Made by a program: the position numbers and the translations under genes
Shown: positions 1 to 6,236 of the stretch, in pieces
How positions within the stretch are numbered: the stretch's first letter is position 1
Layout of the letters: each line of letters opens with the position of its first letter
From: Gryganskiella cystojenkinii
Lineage: Eukaryota; Mortierellomycota; Mortierellomycetes; Mortierellales; Mortierellaceae
NCBI GenBank assembly: GCA_015852425.1
Contig: JAAAIG010000448.1
Location: 1-10,996, forward strand
DNA: 10,996 bases
Direction: 5' to 3'
The notes under the pieces: model-generated
The model's input: only the letters and a program-made list of their open reading frames with translations
Databases searched by the model: none
What the model was told of the DNA's origin: nothing

Positions 1-353
1 TTTGACAGCTGCCCTTCTTAAGAGTGAGTGTTTGCAGCTCGTTGGTTGACAGCACGTGTTAAACCAGTCCCAGCTTTGTGTTTATTTCTGTAATTGCACC
101 ACTACAACCAGCACTAAAGCGTCCACTTTTTTTTTGCATGATAGAGATACCTGGAAGACTCACGAGCGTTCCTCTTGGGATAGCTGGATTACTCATTGAA
201 GCTTGGAAAAAATAAGTATGTACCCGCCTTCGGTGGATATTCCCTTACCAGGCACTTCACCTATATTATAATAGTATAAAAGTTCGAAATTTTTAGTAAA
301 CAGACAACAGGCGACGAAACTTTACAGTGTCCGTAAAAAAATATGGCTTGAAA
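1..353. other. Non-coding stretch downstream of the Fanzor relic
   Basis: No open frame of credible length or recognisable protein motif is visible on either strand. The stretch is moderately AT-rich, with a T-run at about 127-136 and a TATA-like run at about 261-280. A minus-strand AATAAA (TTTATT at 81-86 on the plus strand) could be an old poly(A) signal of the Fanzor relic, about 270 nt past its stop. In TnpB/Fanzor elements the guide RNA and the element end lie 3' of the ORF, so this is where they would be expected. I could not identify either one. Confidence 0.5.
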
Positions 354-369
354 TCATTGACTTTCAAGC
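346..369. repeat. 8-bp perfect inverted repeat around the Fanzor stop codon
   Basis: The arms are GCTTGAAA (346-353) and TTTCAAGC (362-369), separated by 8 nt. The minus-strand TGA stop of the Fanzor relic (356-354) lies in the loop. The arms pair perfectly, so a small hairpin is possible in either strand. It may be the 3' structured end of the element, the start of a guide RNA scaffold, or chance. Confidence 0.6.
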
Positions 370-1655
370 GTCGTTGTTGTTATACTGCTGCTGCTGCCAA
401 TGGACTTAACCTTTTCATAGTCAAGAGGAGCGGGCCACTGTCTCTCACGGAGAAAATGGAGAATCACATTTGACATATTTGTGACGGCGTTGTGGTCACT
501 GTCGCACTTCCAGTGGCACTCATGGCACACCACTGATCGGCCCTTAACCTCCATCCGGAAATGACATGAACAACAAAATATCGAGGTCCTGAATTCTGGG
601 ATCTTTGCCAACTCGATCACTATAGGTGCTGTCTTCTTGCTCCTGGCTAAATCGTTGACCAGATCTCGAGTCTATTCATCCAAGTAAAGTCAATATTAGA
701 AAACACACTTGTTGGATTTATTTTGTTAGAGAAATGCATATGAATACTTGCCTGGCGAATCAAGTTGTTTGTAAACTTGCTGCCTCCATGGCTATGACCT
801 CGCCACTTGCGGAAGTCACCGTCCCCAATGCCGATAATGAGTGGGGATGCCAGGAATGCGTCACGTTCAACTTCCGAGAGCCGGTTCAGGTTCAGATAAC
901 CGTGTTTGAAAAGAGATTGAGCCATCTTATTCAATCTCTTTAAGACTGTCCTGGACTGCAAGAACTGGTCGCGTTCGGCCTCTGATAATGTATTTGCTTC
1001 CGCCATGAAGTCGAGATATAGTGTCCAGTTGTAGTTCTTAGAGCTTGGCAATCGCGCGGTAACGCGCTTAGCGCCCTCGATATCTGAACGGACTGGATGA
1101 TAAGCTGGAGATCCTTTTCTGTGGGTTGACGATCTGGGACGGACTTTCTCATGTTGAGAATCGCTGTTGTGACTTTATCGAGATCGTGCCGAATTACCTC
1201 GCGGTACTCATGTTTGTTTCGTTTGAATCCATCTCCAGCGTAGTAGTCTCTGAGGGCCGACGACTCTTTCGCCTGGCTCTGGATATATGCGCCCTCACCA
1301 TCGAGTCATATGCCTGAGCCGCTGTGTCCATGGCTTCGGCTAAGAGCTCTATTCCGGTATCCCGCTCAGGCTGGTGATCGCCGACATTTCCTGAAGCGTC
1401 GACCATGACTTGGTCCTGATCGTGAGGATTGATAACCCTCATTCAATAGGCTTGAGTGGCGCAAGTCTGGCTTCCACATCAGGGACTCCTATTTCGGCCT
1501 TGAGTAGACTCTGCTCCTTCCGGTAACGCCCGTCTATTGCATCCCTCGAACCACGAGGGATGCTCATGTTGATGTTATCGTTTGGATAGTCTGAGTGGAT
1601 GAGTGTTGCTGTGGCTGTGCTTGCAACACCAGGATCAACATCGAGGCAAAGGACA
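354..1655 (-). pseudogene. Decayed Fanzor (eukaryotic TnpB-like RNA-guided nuclease) relic
   Basis: This is a broken relative of Fanzor/TnpB nucleases, the transposon-encoded RuvC-type DNA endonucleases guided by an RNA. Read on the minus strand, five pieces line up in order. The first (about 1650-1439) has a RuvC-I-like LDVDPGVASTATAT with the expected catalytic Asp and a following SIPRGSRD. Next come a helical middle in two frames (1442-about 1302, then about 1300-1080, including YYAGDGFKRNKHEYRE) and a segment (about 1080-752) containing LIIGIGDGDFRKWRG. After an intron at 672-751 comes the C-terminal exon (671-354). This exon has the [TS]-rich FRTSIFCCSC, then CHEC, forming a four-Cys zinc ribbon, followed by DSDHNAVTN, which matches the RuvC-III block. 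Frame changes near 1440, 1300 and 1080 are each consistent with loss of one base, so no intact protein can be made. The Arg residues usual before the RuvC-III Asp appear as Cys and Ser, a further sign of decay. The N-terminal part expected before RuvC-I is missing and LINE sequence stands there instead. Family assignment rests on motif recognition only. Confidence 0.8.
672..751 (-). other. GC-AG intron in the Fanzor relic
   Basis: On the minus strand the upstream piece ends ...LIRQ at 752. The next bases are GCAAGT (751-746), which with the preceding CAG give the strong GC-donor consensus AG|GCAAGT. The acceptor is GATGAATAG ending at 672, with a branch-like CTAAT-ATTGAC about 30 nt before it. 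Removing these 80 nt joins two codons in phase 0. It continues into TRDLVNDLARSKKTAPIVIE and then the zinc ribbon, whereas unspliced reading soon stops. The in-frame join between two Fanzor-like pieces is the main support. Confidence 0.72.
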
Positions 1656-2310
1656 TGCCAGAGACGAGCCAAAATCGTAGAGTTGACGATTGTTCCCGCG
1701 TCTGAGAATCGAAAGAGTGCGTTAGATGTGGCGATTCATGTTTGAAATCATGGATTGGAGAAGCCCGTCGAAGAACTGTCGGAGCTGGGCAGTGTTGATG
1801 GGAACCGGATATCCGAGGTATTCTCGAGCGGTTCTGTGGCTATGGAGTCATGCCACCGAAGGCCTTCTTGGATCAGAATAGCCTTCAGATCCAGATTTGG
1901 GGAATCTGAGAGGGGGAACGCAACTGTTTTGCGGAGATTGGTCTTAGCATTGGAGGCCTTTCCGTAGACCTCGAAGAGTTCTTTGACGGTCATCGACTTG
2001 GCTACCGACCGAAGAAATGAGAGGAGGTCGTCTGCATAAGCGAGCAGGCGGACATCAGCCAGAGGGTCGGACGGTAAACAGCCGGATAACCTCGGATCTG
2101 TTAGTAGGGACCGGCAAAGAGGTTCGAATACGATGTTAAACAGTATAGTGTGTCGGTTCTCTTGCGTAGGCCACGGCATTGTCGAAAAGGAGCCGAGAGT
2201 GTCCCATTGACATTGGGTCGGATTTTAGTATTGAAAAACAGAGCATTGAGGTTGTCAGTGAAATGCGGCGGAGAATCCCAGAGCAGAGTGATATGGTATG
2301 ATGTGAAAGA
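1650..2310 (-). mobile_element. Decayed non-LTR retrotransposon (LINE) reverse-transcriptase fragment
   Basis: On the minus strand this encodes pieces of a LINE reverse transcriptase. In order these are ALFFNTKIRPNVNG (about 2250-2209), FRQCRGLRK, LFNIVFEPLCRSLL, the catalytic-box LLAYADDLLSFL (YADD, about 2045-2010), a stretch ending ASNAKTNLRKT, then YLGYPVPINTAQLRQFF (about 1820-1770) and IVNSTILARLWHVL (to about 1650). These are the palm and thumb segments of LINE reverse transcriptases, in the usual order. The frame changes at about 2165, about 1825 and about 1690, and there is an in-frame TAA near 1720. The QGDPLSP block normally following RGLR is destroyed. No endonuclease, RNase H domain, poly(A) tail or target-site duplication was seen, so this is an internal fragment. 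The right boundary (2300-2350) is uncertain. Confidence 0.85.
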
Positions 2311-2394
2311 TGAGAGAAAAGATCTGGTGGAAGAAAGAACACACGTCACAGGAACTTCAGTGGCTCATCAATACCCATTCGCCAGCGCACACAA

Positions 2395-2434
2395 TCTCTC
2401 TCGCTCTCTCTCTCTTTCTCTCAATCTCTCTCTC
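2395..2434 (+). promoter_or_regulatory. CT-rich tract in the NEDD8 promoter / 5' leader
   Basis: A nearly uninterrupted run of CT/TC dinucleotides lies 26-65 nt before the NEDD8 start codon and is followed by CACACACA. Pyrimidine-rich tracts just upstream of the start are common in promoters or leaders of highly expressed fungal genes, so a core promoter or leader role is inferred. No convincing TATA box was seen. Only about 150 bp separate the NEDD8 ATG from recognisable LINE sequence, so the promoter is either very compact or reaches into the old element. Confidence 0.5.
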
Positions 2435-2459
2435 ACACACATTCGCAAAACTAAAGATC

Positions 2460-3360
2460 ATGCTTATCAAAGTCAAGGTAAGAAGAGCGTCCCATCCCTT
2501 GGCAGTTGTTTTTGGAATGTCGTCTAAGCAAGGGCTGTCACTGACTTGGCTTCCTTTTGGTCGCCCTCGGTCACATGGTGTCATGGTTCCCGAGACACTC
2601 AGTAGCTTAATATGTTACATGCTTTCGCTTCTTTGTCTCTTAATAGACTCTCACCGGAAAGGAGGTATAAGAAAGAAAAAAGCGGGTCGCGTGTGTCATT
2701 CTTCACCTTCGTTGCCCATCGGATGGTCCAAAGTTTTGCAGGACGCCTTTGACGCGAGCTCAATGTTCTGGAATGCAAAAAGAAGGCGCAGTTCCTGAAC
2801 CAAATGCTTTGAAATGCACAGCAGAACTCTACAACAGCAACAGAGTGACAATGCCACAAGGATGGATGAGCACAACAGCATCACTCCGAAACTACGCACT
2901 AATTCGATTGACATGTCATCCTCCTTCCGTTAGATTGAGATCGATATCGAGCCCGCAGACACGGTACGTACATTTGTCTTAACGACTGGCGATGGCAATA
3001 TACAGGAACGTCGAGACTGTCACAAAAGTAGCAAACGTCTGACGCCTTTACTATTTCGTATCGTCTAGATCTCTCGTATCAAAGAGCGTGTCGAAGAGAA
3101 GGAGGGTATCCCCCCAGCGCAACAGCGTTTGATTTTCGGAGGAAAGCAGATGTAAGGACACTACCCACCTCCACTCAAACGATTGGCATTGCGGTCGTGG
3201 CACTGCCATCGTCACTCTACTTCGGATCCCCAGTTCTGACTTGCCCTTTGTTCTGTTTTATCTCGCCTCCAATAGGAGCGATGAGCGTAAAGCCTCAGCC
3301 TACTCCATTGAGGGAGGCTCTGTACTTCATTTGGTTCTGGCTCTTCGTGGAGGCTGTTAA
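2460..3360 (+). CDS. NEDD8: NEDD8/Rub1 ubiquitin-like protein modifier, five exons
   Basis: NEDD8 is the ubiquitin-like protein attached to cullins, activating cullin-RING ubiquitin ligases. It is activated by the Nae1/Uba3 E1 and carried by the Ubc12 E2. Exons are 2460-2477, 2647-2664, 2934-2963, 3069-3151 and 3276-3360, and all four introns are GT-AG (169, 269, 105 and 124 nt). The first three introns are phase 0 and the fourth splits Met50 after its second base. The spliced product is 77 residues. It begins MLIKVKTLTGKE and continues through IEIDIEPADT, KERVEEKEGIPP and QQRLIFGGKQM to HLVLALRGGC. Ala72 before LRGG is the residue that separates NEDD8 from ubiquitin (Arg72). The Leu8/Ile44/His68/Val70 surface, Gln40, Lys48 and the terminal Gly75-Gly76 are all present. 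One Cys follows the di-glycine, so a protease must remove a single residue, as with the one-residue tail of yeast Rub1. Position -3 before the ATG is A. Identification is close to certain; the splice sites are inferred from reading frame and family alignment. Confidence 0.96.
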
Positions 3361-3367
3361 AGTATAA

Positions 3368-3457
3368 GTCGAGCAAGGCTCGAGGAACCGTGCTTCGAGT
3401 GCTCAGGAAACGGAACTCCCAGAGCCTCGAAATATCAAGAAGCACGTTTGCCTCGAC
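3368..3457 (+). repeat. Cluster of inverted repeats in the NEDD8 3' UTR
   Basis: CGTGCTTC (3389-3396) is perfectly complementary to GAAGCACG (3439-3446). An outer pair GTCGAG (3368-3373) / CTCGAC (3452-3457) nests around it. A local hairpin TCGAGC-AAG-GCTCGA (3369-3383) and the pair TTCGAG (3394-3399) / CTCGAA (3426-3431) offer competing folds. Together they predict a structured 3' UTR element just after the stop codon. A role in mRNA stability or 3' processing is only a guess. Confidence 0.45.
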
Positions 3458-3547
3458 CATTAGAACAAAAAAGAAAAAAAAATGAGGCTTAAAAAACGGT
3501 CTGGGGAAACGAGGCGCGCCTTTATTTGAATAATCAGTCTTTTTGTC

Positions 3548-3553
3548 AATAAA
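3548..3553 (+). terminator. Candidate poly(A) signal of NEDD8 (AATAAA)
   Basis: This is a canonical AATAAA, 187 nt past the NEDD8 stop. No other plus-strand AATAAA was seen between the stop and this site. It lies inside the span where opposite-strand signals of the hydrolase gene occur, so the two transcripts may overlap at their 3' ends. Confidence 0.45.
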
Positions 3554-3566
3554 CCAAAACAATCAC

Positions 3567-3630
3567 TTTATTAACATATTCTGACGGTCTTTGAACGTCT
3601 GACCTAGTCAGGGAGTGCGTCCTTTTTATT
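3567..3630 (-). terminator. Candidate poly(A) signals of the serine hydrolase gene
   Basis: On the minus strand AATAAA occurs at 3630-3625 and again at 3572-3567, 32 and 90 nt past the stop codon at 3663. A third copy is at 3526-3521. The nearest copy is close enough to the stop that the second may be the one used. Confidence 0.45.
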
Positions 3631-3662
3631 CGTACTAAACAAGAAATGGAAGCTGAAGCTGC

Positions 3663-5504
3663 TTAATTTCGTTGGTATTCTACAAGAGACTGGCTCTCAG
3701 TCATGGAGGCAACGGTGCCGTTTTCACGGATCTTGAACTCGAACAGAGTGGCCAAGACTATACCGTCAAATTTTAACCTGACCAAAAACGCATTGCCATG
3801 ATAATGTTCAGCCGAGTATTCTTTCCCCAAGACTTTGAAGATCAGCAGTTGCCTTTTCTGGTCACTGTTTTCTTGTTGGTGCGTGGAGATGGTTCCGTAC
3901 AAAGGATGAGAGTATTCACCGACAAGAGAGTCTACGGACAACGTCAAGGGTTGATCCAACTTTCGTTCTGGTAAAGTCATCTTACCCGTGGCCATCTCAT
4001 CAAACATCTGAAAAATTTCTTGGCCGTTCTTTTCTGCAGTCTCGATCCAATCCTTCTTTGGTGTATCGACAGGAAGGTCCAAGAGTTCATCGGCGAGGAA
4101 GAGAGCTAAACTGGTACCCAGTTCGGTACAATGCTGATTACAGAGTGAGGCAATCACCAGATCTGAGTCAGGAAACATATGCAAACTAGATGAGACCCCT
4201 GGAAGACCACCATCTATCAACAGAGACAGAGAGAAACACGTAAGGTTACTTGAAAAAAACTCTTGCGGGTATCAGCAAGAAAGACTCAAAAATCTTTCTA
4301 TGGACATACTATGCCAATAGAACGTCTGGCCTTTGTAAGAGTCAAGAACCCAACCGAACCCATACGCCGAGACAGGAGCCATGACGGGGGAACGTTTCTT
4401 AAACGCTATGATCGTTTTGGGACTCAGTGTTTCCTGGACACTGGTGGCGTCCAAGACCTGTTGGTCACCATCCGCCTTTCCGTGATTCATAATGATATCC
4501 CCCCACTTGGCAAGATCCAACACGTCCGAGAACATTCCTCCGCAGGCCGTTAAAGTCTCCACATCGATTATATGAGGTAATCGGGAGAATTGACCCTTTT
4601 GAGCGGCCTCAAGGGAAACTGCCACAAACGGTTTTGCATGGTTCAGAGGGGACCGACTGATCATCTCGTCGATTGAAAGTCCAGAGTTGAGGAGACCCAG
4701 AGGTTCGAGGATCTTTTGTCGGACAAGATCTGGATAGGACAGACCAGAAACTCGAGAGGCGGCCTCACCCGCGATGCCATACATGGTGTTGTTGTATAGG
4801 CTTAAAGTGCCCAGCTTAGAGGAGGAAGTTTCTGCGAATTGGAGACGAGGGATCATTTCCGAGAAGGTAGCGCCTTTTTGCATAAAGACCGGCTCGACGT
4901 GTGGAGTGAGACCCTAGAATCAGAAAAATACAAAAGCATGCGTTTCGTCAGTGACGATGTTCAGCGCGACGAGAATGGACTCGTTGCTATGAAGAGAGTT
5001 TGCTTTTGATTACCGTTCGATGGGAGAGAAGATCGGATAGGGTCAATTGGGCGGCCAAGGCTGTGTCTTTGAGCGTGAACTCGGGTATGTAGGTCTTGAT
5101 GGGCGTCTTGTTCCAATCCATCTTCCCCTCGGCGACCAGTTGACCAATCGCCGTTGCTGTGAATGATTTTGTCAACGACGCGATCGGCGAAAGGGTCTGT
5201 TTGTGTATAGGCGAAAAAGACAACAAGAAAGAATTGGCATTCGTCAGATATAAAATCCACGCACAAGAAAAGCCAGGATCGGCGAGCGGTCTTACTTTAC
5301 CTCCACTGTGAACGGTTCCTGTTGCTCGTTGCGGATACCAAATCCCTCTGCAAAGATAAGCTTGCTCTTGTGAAGAATAGCGATACTCATGCCTGGGATT
5401 CCACATCGAATGCGAGCCTTGTCTACGATAGAGGATAGATCGGACCTGAGAGTCTTCTTGATGGTTGAGGCCGCGGAGTTTCTCATAATAGTTGTTGGAT
5501 TCAT
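3663..5504 (-). CDS. Serine hydrolase, class C beta-lactamase / LACTB-like superfamily, four exons
   Basis: This is a penicillin-recognising-fold serine hydrolase of the beta-lactamase class C / esterase / LACTB group. In fungi these usually act as esterases, amidases or peptidases rather than in antibiotic resistance, and the substrate here is unknown. Exons in transcript order are 5504-5301, 5196-5014, 4913-4310 and 4213-3663. The three introns are GT-AG (104, 100 and 96 nt); the first two are phase 0 and the last splits codon 331. The product is 513 residues. The catalytic S-x-x-K is Ser75-Leu-Thr-Lys78 within PIASLTKSFTATAIG, with the typical GFGIRN before it and DLLSHRTGL after it. The Y-x-N motif is Tyr169-Asn-Asn171, and the third motif is His330-Asn-Gly332 in WHNGGLPGVSSS, the H-x-G form of KTG. 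Residues about 420-510 resemble the small beta-rich C-terminal domain (DUF3471-like) often seen in this group. The start at 5504 is the first in-frame ATG, with A at -3. The basic, Ser/Thr-rich N-terminus has no clear secretion signal; a mitochondrial location is possible but unproven. Confidence 0.93.
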
Positions 5505-6236
5505 AATCTTTCTACGGCACAAGTTTATGAAGGACGAAGGAAGCGAAAAGCGAAGGAAAGAAGTTACGTTTGTGATGAAGCGCAAGCCCTCTTTTTTTAT
5601 TGACGTGCTCAAAACAAATTCATCACTTTCTAACAGGAAGAGTAAATCAGTCGGGTAGACCAAAGAAGACGATAATCCTTGCCAAGAAGAGGGCGAGGGG
5701 TCAGAAACGAATGAAGGCGACCATAAATGGCAAAAAAAGGCAGAGAAAACTCTCTTGATCGACCATTAGCTCACGGTTCACAAAGTCGCGATCCCGATAT
5801 TTTCCCTCGGATCGCAGCCAAAGCGTCTCAAAGCAAATGAATGCGTTTTAGGGGGGGTGATAATAACGACGAAGACATTTATATTTGGTGTTTTTTGGGG
5901 GGTGTTTAAAACTACAATGTTCACCAGGGGCGACGATCAACAAGAAAGAGATCGTCTTTTATCCCCTCAGAGAACCAGCTATTTGGTTTTATCGAACTAT
6001 GTATAATATTAGGAGGGTTGCTTGTTGGTATAGCAAACTGAAAAAGAAAAACGTAGCAAACAAAAAAGAATACTCCTTGGTTCGCCCAAACAAAAAACAA
6101 AACTACTAGTCGTATAAAACGGACAAAACAGGGGTATGATATATAAACAATAAAGGAAAGGTATAGACAAAGAAGGGGGATGATTGGGTATACAAAACTC
6201 GAGAGAAAAAGAGATCAAAAGAAAGAGCGGCGTTCC
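5505..6236. other. Intergenic region between kinesin 3' end and hydrolase 5' end
   Basis: These 732 bp lie between two minus-strand genes and should contain the kinesin 3' UTR and the hydrolase promoter. No credible gene was seen. On the minus strand a T/C-rich stretch follows the kinesin stop (complement of 6185-6235). No AATAAA in minus orientation was found between 5602 and 6236, so kinesin 3' processing must use a variant signal or the copy at 5601-5596, close to the hydrolase start. A G-run (5851-5857) and a T/G-rich run (5885-5904) lie in the middle. No clear TATA box was recognised. Confidence 0.6.

Larger units (their letters stand above)
3361..3662. other. Shared 3' region between convergent genes
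   Basis: These 302 bp separate the NEDD8 stop (plus strand) from the serine hydrolase stop (minus strand) and must hold both 3' UTRs and poly(A) sites. The region contains an A-rich run at about 3466-3482, inverted repeats at 3368-3457, and AATAAA hexamers on both strands between 3521 and 3630. No credible gene was seen. The minus-strand frame at 3212-3562 overlaps NEDD8 exon 5 and resembles nothing known. Confidence 0.7.

Noticed and set aside
734..943. Short plus-strand open frame
   Set aside because: It is antisense to the Fanzor relic and has no motif.
1..2310. Terminal inverted repeats or target-site duplications of the Fanzor or LINE
   Set aside because: No convincing matching ends were found. 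Both elements are internal fragments and their outer ends appear to be lost.
2310..2798. 162-codon plus-strand open frame with a hydrophobic stretch
   Set aside because: It covers the CT tract, NEDD8 exons 1 and 2 and their introns in another frame. The Ser/Leu run comes from the CT repeat.
2478..3068. Possible snoRNA inside NEDD8 introns
   Set aside because: I looked for box C/D and H/ACA motifs in the larger introns and found no correctly spaced pair.
3212..3562. 116-codon minus-strand open frame
   Set aside because: It is antisense to NEDD8 exon 5 and its 3' UTR, has a Phe/Lys run from the A-rich tract, and shows no family resemblance.
5389..5658. Plus-strand open frame of 89 codons
   Set aside because: It is antisense to exon 1 and the upstream region of the serine hydrolase.
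5504..5663. Upstream extension of the hydrolase frame to 5663
   Set aside because: The extension has no ATG before 5504 and begins at a TTG. The protein family normally begins near the chosen start.
5885..6109. Plus-strand open frame of 74 codons between kinesin and hydrolase
   Set aside because: It is short, low in complexity and Lys/Asn-rich at its end, with no recognisable domain. It lies in the kinesin 3' UTR.
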